DNA of 64,000 nucleotides. Origin: Siphonodentalium dalli (taxonomy: Eukaryota > Mollusca > Scaphopoda > Gadilida > Siphonodentaliidae). Positions 24,548-35,181 of this stretch are shown here, in pieces. A program made the position numbers and the translations under genes. The stretch is taken from assembly GCA_032622095.1 (NCBI GenBank), contig CP136068.1:56816025-56880024 (forward strand). The letters run 5' to 3'. Under the pieces are notes generated by a model. That model worked only from the letters and a program-made list of their open reading frames with translations, searched no databases and had not been told where the DNA came from. The first letter of the stretch is position 1. Every line of letters begins with the position of its first letter.

Positions 24548-25535
24548 GGGTGGATACACAAATGACATCACAAAATCGAATATATGATATCATTAAATAT
24601 TGTATGAAATTACAAAACTAATTCCAATTTGTGATATCATAAATTCATTTTTGGATATCACAAAATTGATTTATTGATAAAACAAAATAGTAAGTATTTA
24701 GTTATATCAATAGTTTTGAGATATCATAACATGTTGGGGAGTTACTTATATCAAAACATTATTTTAAGTTATCACAGAATGGACTTAGTGAATTCATAAA
24801 TTCATATTGTGACATCACAAAATCGAATATATGATATCACAAAATAAGTCATTTTGGATATCACACAATTTGAATTATCGATTTTACAAAATAGTAAGTA
24901 TTTAGTGATATTAATAACTCGATTTTGTGATATCATAAAATTTTGTGGAATTGGTGATATCACAGAATTATTTTATGAATTGAAGATATCATATAATCAT
25001 ATATTTAGTGATAACAATAATTCGATTTTGTGATATCATAAATTCATTTTATGATATCATAAATTCATTTTATGACATCAATAATATTTTAGTGATATCA
25101 ATAATTCGATTTTATGATATTATAAAATGATTTAATGATATCACAAAATGTTGAAGGAATAGCAGTCCACCTATGCCATTTTCTATTTATTGATATCATA
25201 AAATGAATTAGTGATATCACAAATTCAATTTTATGATATCACACAATGAATCAGTGGTATCACAAATTCAATTTTATGATATCACAAAATTAATTTATGA
25301 TATCACAACATCGAATGAGTGATATCACTAAATGTTTTCTATTTTGTGATCAATAATTCCATTTTGTGATATCAAAAAGTTAATTAATGATATTACAAAT
25401 TTGAATTAGGGACATCTTAAAATTTTGTAATATCATAAAATATTTAATGATATCATGTATTCGATTTTGTTATATCATATATTCATTTTGTGATATCCCA
25501 AATTGAGTTAATAATATCACAAAATAGGTAATGAA
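24548..25535. repeat. GATATC-rich AT array, ~1 kb
   Basis: The self-complementary core TGATATCA, or a one-base variant, occurs dozens of times at roughly 20-30-bp intervals, joined by CAAAAT, AAATTCATTTT, AATTCGATTTTG and similar AT-only linkers. Phase is irregular, so this is a palindrome-rich simple satellite and not a fixed-length minisatellite. A short non-repeat insertion (GAATAGCAGTCCACCTATGC) lies near 25160. Module-family sequence begins just after its right end (25545). Confidence 0.9.
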
Positions 25536-25544
25536 TATAAGAAT

Positions 25545-25830
25545 GGCACCCCATACTTCCCTGACCCCCATTCCTGACCTGAATAGTGGTACTTCTGAAA
25601 AATAAAACTACACCATTATATTTCTTGGGAGTTTGGAAGAAATCCACGATAAAACTGTTTTATAAATTGTAGTGCTCCTCCATCAACGCCAACCTGGGAC
25701 TCCGACTTTGAACCATGCCATATTTAAAGTCCATCAACAATGTAGATGACTATTTATATGTTTAGTGGAAATCGGCGAGAGTAAATGTTTTTATCAAATT
25801 GTACGTAGGCTACATCCCCGACCCACATCT
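25545..25830. repeat. Two diverged ~135-bp module copies
   Basis: CCTGACC..AATAGTGGTACTT, CTACACCATTATATTTCTTGG and GTTTAGTGGAAATCGGCGAG are recognisable parts of the module family seen at 21.5-23.5 kb. Confidence 0.7.
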
Positions 25831-25852
25831 CTGACAAAACAGATCACAACGC

Positions 25853-25975
25853 GCATCTTAATCGAGCATAACAGTATCGAATGAGTTGCGGATGGTGCAA
25901 AGATGCTATCGCGAAATGTAACTATGCGCTGTCCGCAACGGATTCGATAAAAAATTCGAGATTAGGATGCAAGTT
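25853..25975. repeat. Inverted repeat, ~40-bp arms
   Basis: GCATCTTAATCGAG..ATCGAATGAGTTGCGGA on the left is mirrored by TCCGCAACGGATTCGAT..GATTAGGATGC on the right, around a 45-bp loop. Possibly a small fold-back element; no target duplication was identified. Confidence 0.65.
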
Positions 25976-26624
25976 TTGTTCTGTATTTATTCTACACCGT
26001 TGTGTCAGATAAATTAAATCAACTACTGTCACCTTCATTGATACTATGGCTACCTTTATTGTGATTTATCTCTGATGAATAACCAGTAATTTCCCGCGGG
26101 TATCACCCGAAGCGGATCCTTGACGTAATGTATGTCATCTTTCTTGGCGATAACGTCAACAAGAATAGTTCCGACTTGTATTCCACGAGAGGTATACACT
26201 AATAATATTTATTACATATCTATCAACGTAATTCGCATGATCGCACAACGTTCCAGGCGTGTGATAATTCTCAGAATCGCACTAGTGCAATCTGTCGACG
26301 GAACTATTTCATTCAGTATTGTTAAATTGACTTTCGCCATTACTATTTTAACTTTTTCAACTTTTCAACGCAAGGGCGACAACCCGCTTGCCGAAATCGC
26401 AGCGCGCTGATTGGGTTATATTTTTTGGAAAATCTGGGAAAACCCAATTAACACCTTTGCGCGGGTCAAGATGGGTCAAAATTCACTCGCGGATAGAAGG
26501 GCTCCCTGTCTGATTGTTGCGTTAACCCTAAAATGCCGTTAAAACTCAATTAAATTCACATTTTCTGTACCGGAGATGTAAGATTGTGAGTCAACTTACT
26601 ATGATACGTAGATATGTAATAAAA
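25976..26624. other. Unassigned sequence
   Basis: A 92-codon plus-strand frame at 26132-26410 has no recognisable motif. No repeats were seen. Confidence 0.35.
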
Positions 26625-26789
26625 ATAGAACCGCATGAGTGTCTGAATTTAGACGAAATTATCGCACGAGATTTGTTGGCGGAACGCGATAACTCTCGTG
26701 CGGGACTGCGCACTCACTCGATGTATCGCTCCGCCAACAAATCTCGTGCGATAATTTCGTCTAAATTCGGACACTCATGCGGTTCTATC
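26625..26789. repeat. 165-bp near-perfect palindrome
   Basis: Arms of about 63 bp begin ATAGAACCGCATGAGTGTC on the left and end in the complement on the right, with only one or two mismatches and a loop of about 35 bases. An arm this long and this well preserved is recent, or kept so by gene conversion. The 94-codon frame across it (26586-26870) follows from the palindrome and shows no domain. Confidence 0.92.
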
Positions 26790-26867
26790 TATGTATTCAA
26801 TGGTTCGTACATTCCGTTGAAAACATGTGCCTCACGTCGATGGGTGCGGAATCAATATTTATATCGT

Positions 26868-27605
26868 TAAACCTCACCATTAGATTCCCTATATATCATG
26901 GATATAAACCTCACCATTAGATTCCCTATATCATGGATATCAACCTCACCATTAGATTCCCTATATCATGGATATAAACCTCACTATTAGATTCCCTATA
27001 TCATGGATATAAACCTCACTATTAGATTCCCTATATCATGGATATAAACCTCACTATTAGATTCCCTATATCATGGATATGAACCTCACTATTAGATTCC
27101 CTATATCATGGATATAAACCTCACTATTAGATTCCCTATATCATGGATATAAACCTCACTATTAGATTCCCTATATCATGGATATAAACCTCACTATTAG
27201 ATTCCCTATATCATGGATATCAACCTCACCATTAGATTCCCTATATCATGGATATAAACCTCACTATTAGATTCCCTATATCATGGATATCAACCTCACT
27301 ATTAGATTCCCTATATCATGGATATCAACCTCACCATTAGATTCCCTATATCATGGATATGAACCTCACTATTAGATTCCCTATATCATGGATATAAACC
27401 TCACTATTAGATTCCCTATATCATGGATATAAACCTCACTATTAGATTCCCTATATCATGGATATAAACCTCACTATTAGATTCCCTATATCATGGATAT
27501 CAACCTCACCATTAGATTCCCTATATCATGGATATAAGCCTCACTATTAGATTCCCTATATCATGGATATCAACCTCACTATTAGATTCCCTATATCATG
27601 GCTAT
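26868..27605. repeat. 35-bp minisatellite, about 21 units
   Basis: The unit is AACCTCAC(C/T)ATTAGATT then CCCTATATCATGGATAT, at an exact 35-bp period; the first unit has a 2-bp TA insertion. Variants are limited to CACC/CACT and ATAA/ATCA/ATGA. The right edge continues GGCTATGACTATAAGTTTGGTGGAA, which is module-family sequence. The unit itself matches the CCACACCATTAGATTCCTC, ATATCATGG segment of that module. Confidence 0.95.
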
Positions 27606-27634
27606 GACTATAAGTTTGGTGGAATTGTAAATTT

Positions 27635-27850
27635 AGGAGATAATCATGCTGTCTGGTGTGATTTTGGGACGACACGTTTATCGTGGGTTTTCGAAGAAAA
27701 TGCAGTTTTACCGGCGACGCTTTATATACGCTAGCTAGAGGCCTGCTCACCGATGAAAACATCTTAATCCTTTCGCGATTCTGATCGGAAGTACCTTCAT
27801 CCCTATGGACAACGGTGTAAACAGCTGGAAATTCGATTCAGATTGAAACA
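27635..27850 (+). repeat. Dispersed repeat, copy 1 (related to 37.0-37.5 kb)
   Basis: CATGCTGTCTGGTGTGATTT, AAAATGCAGTTTTACCGGCG, CTGATCGGAAGTACC and CCTATGGACAACGGTGTAAA also occur near 37390-37480 (plus) and 37050-37215 (minus). The order of the two halves differs between copies, as if each were cut from a tandem or circular unit at a different point. Confidence 0.7.
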
Positions 27851-28202
27851 AGTCTTTAGTTTAAACATATTTTATTTTAACCAATATAATGTACAATTTT
27901 CACGGTATGATGATGAAAGATATTGATGGTTATAATGGTATTTGGCAGTAAGCATAGTGCTTATCTTAAGCCATCTCCTACACATACAGACACAAATAGA
28001 ATGTACATTTCGATGTATATGAATGTATTCAGCTCAATGAAATTACTGTTGTTATTGTTAATTATAATGTGCCTGGTAGCCCCCCCCCCCTTCAATCATA
28101 GCATGTTTTGGCAGGGTACTTTGGGATCGATATTACACTTAATTTAATTTTGATTTCAATGTGTTTTTAATTTGTTCCATACATAGCCTAAGATCGTATA
28201 AA
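27851..28202. other. Unassigned sequence with poly-C run
   Basis: A run of 11 C at 28080-28090 is the only distinctive feature. Just left of 28203, in the minus-strand sense, lies presumed 3' UTR of LINE-B. Confidence 0.4.
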
Positions 28203-28339
28203 TCAGGTATGTGCATAATATGGCTTGAATCTGCCAGTTAGTTCTATATATTTCTGAATGTTAGCGAAAATCTCAATGTTTTTGGATAAGGGACGTGATT
28301 TTGAACCTTCTAAGAGTGTTTTTGTTTCCAAATTATTAA
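28203..28339 (-). pseudogene. LINE-B ORF2, final segment beyond the insertion
   Basis: When one TTAA copy and the 1456-bp insertion are skipped, the frame that ended CLSKL reads on as NNLETKTLLEGS, then IFANIQKYIELTGRF, to a stop at 28203-28205. This is a normal LINE C-terminus. Frame continuity across the insertion shows that the DNA element landed in an existing ORF2 copy and duplicated TTAA. The segment is too short to be noticed as an ORF by itself. Confidence 0.8.
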
Positions 28340-29795
28340 GGGTATCCTAAACGTGACAAAGATGGCCGAATGAGTTTTTATACCCCTCTCTCCGATAAAT
28401 GCCAGCCATTGCAAGACTATGTTTCCAATTTACATGAAATTTCACAAGGATATAGGAATATGATTGAACAATGTTTGGGCATCACATCTGAGAAAATTAA
28501 CTGGAAAGTGAGCGAAATTAAGCCAATCACAAGAAGTCAAAACTAATAAAGCAAACAGTTATAATTATTGTGGCATCTTATAGATTAGGATTCCAGGATG
28601 AGGAGAGGGACCGTCATTTTATAAAATAACTAACTTTTAAGATACAAATCCATTGAGTTGAAGGCACCCTCCGTCAGTTGAACACAAATATGTGGCCATT
28701 TGCTTTTTGGGACTATTTTTTGGTATGGGAAGCCAAGTTGGTAATGATGTGAGCTGGATCATAATGATTATAAGGCTGTCTATTTTGCCCCTATTTAAAC
28801 AATACCTCATGCACAATTGATACTGTATAACACATTTAAACAAAAATTACACTGTAAGCTATATTTCCAACATTCCCTACGACATCAGATGCATCATATT
28901 TTGTGATACTGGTGCATTTTGACACAAATGGCCTGGCATACATTCATACTTCAGAGATTTTTTAACAGAAATTACCCCAGACAGTTGAAAAACAACACTA
29001 AGAAGCTAGCATATATTGTAATTTGAAATAATTATAGTTTAATTACCCCTAATATTGTTTTTAAAAATATTTTGAACTCATTTAGTCATCCATTAAACCG
29101 AAACCAAAACGAGATTTCAACATGTTTTTGTTTTTCTGAGAAAGTTGATCAAACAATACAACAGCCATAAAAAAAATAACTTGGTTGACGGATTGCGCAA
29201 TTATCTATACCTGCATGAATTACATATGTTGTGGATTATGTCCGCGGTGTATGATGCGTGTAACCTTGTTTTGATTGCTTTTAATAAAAATAGTTTGCAT
29301 CTGCAAAGCTCTGCAAAGAAGGAAACGCGTGCAATACTAAAAATAGATTTGGGAAAGACCGGGAATCCGTATCCTCTAACAAAATAATACTTGATAGATA
29401 TACACATTATTTAATAAATTCTGTTTATATATAAATACCGTGTTTTAGGTTGTCAATCTAATGCGTATTCAGGTGTTTTGCCATGTTTACAAACAAAAAT
29501 TATTTGAAGAGTGAATTATTTCATACTTGTGAGAAATTTCGTTCGGAGGGTATTCCAAGTTTTTAGTCACGTGATGATTACAATCCATTTTGTAAAGTTT
29601 GCTTTCAAATATCTGTTTTCTAGGAAATTGTCATTTAAATCAGCGATGTTCTAAATGATCTATGTTTTATGATTATAATATTGTATTGGTTCATTGTGGC
29701 CATTTTGCAAACCTTATAGTGAATTTGAGCTCATTATTTTATAAATTTTCGGCCATATTGGAAGAAATTTCAACTCTGTCACGTTTAGGATACCC
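28340..29795. mobile_element. 1456-bp TTAA-flanked TIR element nested in LINE-B
   Basis: The ends are perfect 19-bp inverted repeats: GGGTATCCTAAACGTGACA at 28340-28358 and its complement at 29777-29795. TTAA flanks each end (28336-28339 and 29796-29799). Subterminal ATGGCCGAA occurs in inverted orientation just inside both ends. Removing the element restores the LINE-B reading frame, which independently confirms both ends. No transposase is visible; internal ORFs (28637-28843 minus, 29145-29387 plus) are under 85 codons and unrecognised. TTAA targeting is characteristic of piggyBac-type transposases, so it is best called a non-autonomous piggyBac-like element. Confidence 0.93.
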
Positions 29796-30307
29796 TTAAG
29801 TTTGCTGAGACATATATCTCTCTCGACTTCAAAGACTGGGCAATAGTGCAAGAAGTGTGATACTGTTTCTTCAACTTCGCCACATATACAATATTGATTG
29901 TCTTGTAAATGATTGCGACATAAGTCGTAGTTCAGATTACTACACCCTAGTCGTAGTCGACAATGGAAAACTTGACTTCGTCTTGTGTAAGCAAATTCCA
30001 TGTAACGGGGCCTCACGACGAGGTCAGTATTAAGAAAATATTTGAAGTCCGATATGGTTTCACAGTTTTTGGCCTTCGGTGGTAGATCATTCCATAGACT
30101 CACAGCTGTAGGTAAAAAGGATTTTTTATATGATTCAGTATTACAAAAAAAAAACGGTTTCATGTCTTTATGTCTGAAGTCGTAATTTGTTAGACTCCCT
30201 GATATAAGGGAAGATATATGTATAGGTAGGCGGGTGTTGACTTTTTCACCATTTTGAAAAATTGGATTAGCTTGGTTTTTCGGCGTCGATTCGTAAATGT
30301 CTCCCAC
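29796..30307 (-). pseudogene. LINE-B ORF2, C-terminal domain before the insertion
   Basis: It continues LINE-B in a shifted frame: KSFLPTAVSLWNDLPPKAKN, then VFHCRLRLGCSNLNYDLCRN, then a CxC..H...C motif (CICGEVEETVSHFLHYCPVF). The Cys/His motif is typical of LINE C-termini. LINE coding ends at the TTAA at 29796-29799. The remaining codons of the open frame (to 29714) belong to the inserted element. Confidence 0.8.
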
Positions 30308-30731
30308 CCAGTTTCGTGGAGCAAGCCCTCTTTACTACAACTTCTTGTCGCGCCAGTTACGATTCTTGCGGCTTCGTATTGGATTTCTTCTAATTCATTA
30401 GCTTCTTCGTTGCTGCAGTTGTCCCACACTGAGGATGCATACTCCAGGACAGGACGAATACATGATAAATATATTCTTTCTAGTGACCTCCTGTCAATGT
30501 TAAATTTATGCCTCCTCAGCAGGGACAACCTACTATAAGCTCGGTTTTCAATATCTGCGATATAGTCTTTCCATTTACCATCGGAACTAAAGGTTAGACC
30601 TAGGTGTTTATGTGTAGCTACTTCGCATATTGATTGATTTGCCATTTTGAGATGGGGGTGGCTAGGTTTAATTTCTTTCCTGCTAACTAAGAGGAATTCA
30701 GTTTTGGATGGGTTATAGTTAACGAACCATA
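30190..30731 (-). pseudogene. LINE-B ORF2, post-catalytic RT region
   Basis: The frame starting at 30645 extends upstream in phase to about 30731 (NPSKTEFLLVSRKEI). It contains VATHKHLGLTFSSDGKW, a hallmark of the region after YADD in LINE reverse transcriptases, then SLLRRHKFNIDRRSLERIY and RPVLEYASSVWDN (thumb). It leaves this frame near 30240, and the next piece continues in another phase, so one indel is inferred. The catalytic YADD is absent because of 5' truncation. Confidence 0.8.
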
Positions 30732-30732
30732 G

Positions 30733-31621
30733 GATAGGATAGGATATTTTTATTTACAATACACATATGAATAGTACAATAAATTAACATATAACTAGAA
30801 TAATTCAGTATATTGCTGGGGGGAACATAGCCCTATCGGGCTGTCTTCCCGTTTCCCCCATAACAAATCTCATTATACAAATAATTTATCAGATAGCGTG
30901 AGTATTATTCATATTCATATCCACGTACACGTACAGACTAATCGTATATATAACAAATAATATAAGACAAAATGTTCAGGGCATTTTTTTACAAAAGTGT
31001 TTATATGTTTGTGAGCCAGTCCAGACGAGTGATCACTATATCGCTTTATCTCTCCCCGCAAACGTTACGTTCTTGTCACATGTTCTAAAGTATGAGAAGT
31101 TTCTGCATGTCTTAGTTTCAAACGAAGATTGAGAGAATAGTATTCAGATTATAGAGAAGTTCTCATGATGAAATCTCAGAACACAAGCTCATCACGATGT
31201 CTCATCCGACTCAGAATTATTATTTCATACTCATAGATTCATAGGATTCTGGGGAGAGATTATGCATCTTTTATAGTAACAATAAAAATAAATATGAATT
31301 CATATGATTCGCCGGAAGGGCTTTTTGTTGAGTGAGGTTTAAGGGAGAATGTTAACTAAATGTGATAATTATGTGTGTGTATACCATCATAGATTGGAGG
31401 CGCAGACTCGGCATGAGTGTCCATTACTTCAAATATGCTTGTTCACCTTTAATGTGTCGATATTATGACTTGCGTTGTAGTCATCGTGGTATTGGTATTG
31501 TAGCCTTTGATATGATCGAGGACGCGGTGGTGGAAATAAAAATGGTAGAGTAGAACTATGATTGTGCTACCGAATAGAACTATGTGTCTACATGGTGTTT
31601 ATTTTAATATAACTATTCGTA
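30733..31621 (-). other. LINE-C 3' untranslated region and tail
   Basis: AT-rich non-coding sequence runs from the ORF2 stop to the (TCCTA)n tail. Plus-strand ORFs of 63 and 113 codons here (31362-31553 and 31558-31899) are the reverse of LINE sequence and are not genes. The conserved-looking stem near 30818-30860 may be the RT recognition structure; that role is inference. Confidence 0.65.
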
Positions 31622-32654
31622 TTATGTATCGGTACAGTCGGGACATCCTGTGTTTTTACAGCGTACATTTTTTAGATAATTACCAAGTATTTTTGTCTGT
31701 AAGCGTTTCTTCAATATATGCCTGCTTTGTATGCATGTGTATTCAGCTTCAAGGTTGTTCCATATTGTGGGGATGGCGTGGTAATCTTCCAGAAAATTTG
31801 GTTCTAGGTTTTTCTAGTAGCAGGGGATTAGGGTGTCTTGGAGTTGATTTTGCTCGTTTGTTGTACATCATTTTAAAAGAAGTCGGCAGACGGTCATAAT
31901 ACCAGTCATGCACGAACATTGTAGAATTGATGGTGTGTAAGTCATATATTTTCAAGATATTTTCTTTTTTAAAGAGCGGGTCTGTGTGACTCCTATACTT
32001 CTTATTGCATATTATACGCATTGCTCGTTTTTGTAATAGAAAAATTTTCTTGACTTCTGGAACATGTCCCCATATTTGGATACCGTAAACTAATCGGCTT
32101 TGAATCAATGCATAGTACAAAGTTTTCAACGCTTTACTCGGGAAAAAATGTTTCACCTTATTGATACAATATATTGCATGTGATATTTTAGAGCAGATTA
32201 TGGATACGTGCTTTTTGAACGTCAAGTTCTCATCAATATGGATACCTAAAAATTTTGTTGAGGATTCGTGCCCAAGATTCCCTATTCGATTCAATTCATT
32301 GTGATTTAACTTTATTTTCAAAGTATTCCATTTTTTGTCATTATTCGGTGGGTGTATGAGCATATAGTTGCTTTTATTAATATTAATTGCAAGTTTATTA
32401 CAGCAGCACCAATCGAATACATTGGCTAATTCGTTGTTGACATAACTTTGTACTAATTCCCAATTTTTACCGCTTGTAAAGAGAGTGGTATCATCGGCAT
32501 ACGATAAAAAGTCCATTGTTGTAGAATTTGCCATATCATTCACGTATATTAAAAATAGTATTGGCCCAAGAATGGAGCCTTGTGGGACTCCACAGGAAGT
32601 ATTCATAAGGTTTTGAAGCACTCCCGCAATATTCAACATATTGTCTCCTGTCAT
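31622..32654 (-). pseudogene. LINE-C ORF2, RT catalytic core to C-terminus
   Basis: The 301-codon frame continues the RT. CGVPQGSILGPILFLIY is motif B, LSYADDTTLFTSG carries the YADD catalytic box (residues about 52-55), and STKFLGIHIDENLTFKKH and ALIQSRLVYGIQIWG follow in the thumb. A frameshift near 31770 switches to a frame reading IPTIWNNLEAEYTCIQS and ending CKNTGCPDCTDT at a natural stop (31622-31624). The catalytic aspartates are intact, so this copy was lost through small indels and not through loss of active-site residues. Confidence 0.86.
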
Positions 32655-34738
32655 ATAAATAACTATGGAACCACGACTTTGCTACGCCCCTAATACCATA
32701 GTGGTCAAGTTTTGATAGCAGTATATTGTGGTCTATTGTATCGAACGCTTTAGATAAGTCAAGGAATATGGCCAGGGTGGAATCCCGTGTCGGTTTATCA
32801 TTATTATTAACGAAATGATCTAGAAGATGCATAATAGGATGAAACGTTGAGTGGTTTGGTCTAAATCCATATTGGTGTTTATATAATATTTCATTGTCTT
32901 TAAGAAAATCTACAAGTCGTTTTTGCATTAATTTTTCAAGCAGTTTAGAGAACGATGGAAGGATACTGATTGGACGATAGTGTGTTATTTCCTTGGCGTT
33001 GTTTATTTTGGGAATGGGAACTACTTTAGAGATTTTCATGTTCATTGGGACTATTCCCTGTTCAAACGAAAGATTAAATATATACTTAAGTGCTGGGGCT
33101 ATTATGAAGATAGTCTCTTTCATGAGTTCAGTCGATATGCCGATGTAATCTTTGCTCTTTTTTCCTTTCATAGAATAACATGTTAATATTATTTCCTGAA
33201 TAGATGTGGGTTCGATTTCTAATTCGTTTGCTTGTCTATTTCGAAGGTAGTCAGTAAAGTCTGCGTCTGAGGTTTCAGAATGAATAGAACTGCTAGTGTT
33301 TTCACCGATTTTTGAAAAGTAGTCATTAAATGTTTTGGCTATTATGTTTGGGTCAGATAGCTCTATATTGGTATCATTAAATATCTTAGGATAGCTACAC
33401 GATTTTTGATTTTTATTGATGGCATTTTTAAGAATTGTCCATGTGTTTTTTATATCATTTTTATTTTGTTCTAGACAGTCAGAATAATAACTATTTTTAC
33501 TTTTCCTAATTAGTTTATTATATAATTGACGATAATTTATGTAGGCAATTTTATTTGTGTCCGAAGGCGAATTCAGTTTATTACAGTAGAGTTCTTGTTT
33601 GGTGATTGATGGTTTGATTAGTCCAGATGTCATCCATGGTGCGCGTTTGATATATTTCTTGGGTGCTTTCCGTGTTACGAGCGGAAAAGCTAGGTCGTGC
33701 GCGGTCATATATATGTCTAAAAAAAATTCATATGCCTTTTCAGATGAGTTGCAACTGAGAACTGAGTCAAATTTACACGATTTTAACAAGTTTTTGAATA
33801 TATGGACATTATTAATATTATAGTTCCTATATGTAGCTTTTTTATGGGAGGGGTTTAGGGGTTTCTGCTTGTTTGCTTCAGAGATGAATATACCGAAATG
33901 ATCGGAAACATCGCAGGTAATTATCCCTGTTTGGTGACTATCTTGCATTTTGTTGGTATAGATATGATCAATTATGGTGGCAGAGTGTTCGGTTAATCTT
34001 GTAGGTTTCGTAATCATGGGCATGAATCCTCTTGTAAAAACATTGTTTATGAAATCGTTAGTTTTTGCATGCGTATCGAAATTGAGAAGGTTAATGTTGA
34101 GGTCTCCTATTATGTAAGACTTGGCTTTTTTCAATTTCTCTAAGATATTATCGAATTTCAACATAAATTTGTCCAAGTCGGCCTTCGGTGCTGTATTTGG
34201 TCTATAAATACATCCTATTATGTAAGTATCGTTCGCTCCTCGGTGTATTTCTACAAATATTGTTTCTATTACGTGGGGTATAAATATTGTCAAGTCGGGT
34301 CTTAGTTTGTATTGTATATTTTCCTTGATGTAGATACCAACACCGCCTCTGCCATCGTCGCCATCGGGTCGAGTATTAAATTCTAAGGGGTGATATCCTG
34401 GAAGTGAGAAGTCTGAGGATCTATGCACATTGAAAATTTCTGTGTGCATATGACATCAAACATATATTCTTCTGAATTCAAATCACAGAGTAGGTTTTTC
34501 AGGTCTTCATAATTTGCGTTAAGGCTTCTGCAATTTATGCCAAAAAGAGAGAATTTTATGTTATTTGTAAAAGAAATTCTTTACCCTCTGTGGGCGAGAG
34601 ATATTGGCAGGTATTTTGATTCCAGAGTTGGATGCTGTCGGGATCAAATTCGTCTCCTTCTATTTGAGACCATTTCGCCGCGAAGTCATGCGTACGCGTG
34701 TCCCTTACCTCACTCAAAGTTATGGTATTTGCAGACAT
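32536..34738 (-). pseudogene. LINE-C ORF2, endonuclease and RT fingers/palm
   Basis: The main 637-codon frame runs 34449-32536. Two upstream pieces complete it in other phases: about 60 codons from ATG 34738, then an endonuclease start (FSLFGINCRSLNANYEDL) that leads into TEIFNVHR after an indel near 34445. Endonuclease motifs include IIGCIYRPN (77-85), IIGDLNINLL (113-122), IIDHIYTN (159-166) and VSDHFGIF (181-188). RT motifs include VVPIPKIN, HYRPISILPSFSKLLEK, QYGFRPNHST and motif A FLDLSKAFDTIDH starting at 562 with the catalytic Asp. Sequence after about residue 610 is out of frame; the true continuation is the next entry. Confidence 0.87.
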
Positions 34739-34739
34739 A

Positions 34740-35180
34740 ATGGGGGGTTTCTAAGGTGTTGTTATGTGGGCCCCTGATTACGACCATTTGGTTATGTCGT
34801 AGTACTGAACGTCTGTACATATACATGGATACTAATATGGATATCATAGATTAATTTAAGTTTAACTTTCAATTTCAATTTTTTTGGTGGAGTTATGTCA
34901 AAGAAAAAAATGTATCCGTGATTGGAGATTATATACATGCGGAAGAAAGAGAGTATTATATTATGCGAGTCAATATCAATTGTGGAACAAAACAAATTAT
35001 ACGAATAAGTATACACATCTTGAAGTACATGCAAATCAACAATTGAACAAGTGCTTTTTTATATACAGCCATTGGCTATCGAAATAGCGATGATGTCGCA
35101 TCCGTGACTCCCCAGTGCCATCCCCAAATCCCGTCCCTGAATGGAGAGGCATATATCCAGATAGGCGCGGATCAACGATT
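34740..35180. other. Unassigned sequence between LINE-C and LINE-D
   Basis: No coding or repeat signal was recognised. I looked for the missing 5' part of LINE-B here and did not find it. Confidence 0.4.
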
Positions 35181-35181
35181 T

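Larger units (their letters stand above)
28203..30731 (-). mobile_element. LINE-B: 5'-truncated LINE ORF2 fragment split by a TTAA element
   Basis: On the minus strand this is the 3' half of an ORF2, from just after the RT catalytic core to the C-terminus. It starts abruptly at about 30731 (FVNYNPSKTEFLL). It is interrupted between 28340 and 29795 by a TTAA-flanked DNA element and resumes to a stop at 28203-28205. Its truncated 5' edge touches the 3' tail of LINE-C. Family: CR1/L2/Jockey-like; exact clade not determined. Confidence 0.82.
30733..34738 (-). mobile_element. LINE-C: nearly complete ORF2-type LINE
   Basis: On the minus strand a start-like ATG at 34738 opens an ORF2 with endonuclease, RT with intact YADD, and a C-terminal Cys motif, ending at 31622. 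About 0.9 kb of 3' UTR follows. The 3' end has a hairpin-like GGGGGAACATAGCCC/GGGCTGTCTTCCCG region near 30818-30860, then ATAAAAATA and three to four TCCTA repeats at 30733-30750, a short-microsatellite tail as in CR1-like elements. At least four frameshifts (about 34555, 34445, 32640 and 31770) inactivate it. No ORF1 was found upstream of 34740. The tail abuts truncated LINE-B. Confidence 0.85.

Noticed and set aside
31558-31899. 113-codon plus-strand ORF
   Set aside because: It is the reverse strand of the LINE-C ORF2 end and 3' UTR.
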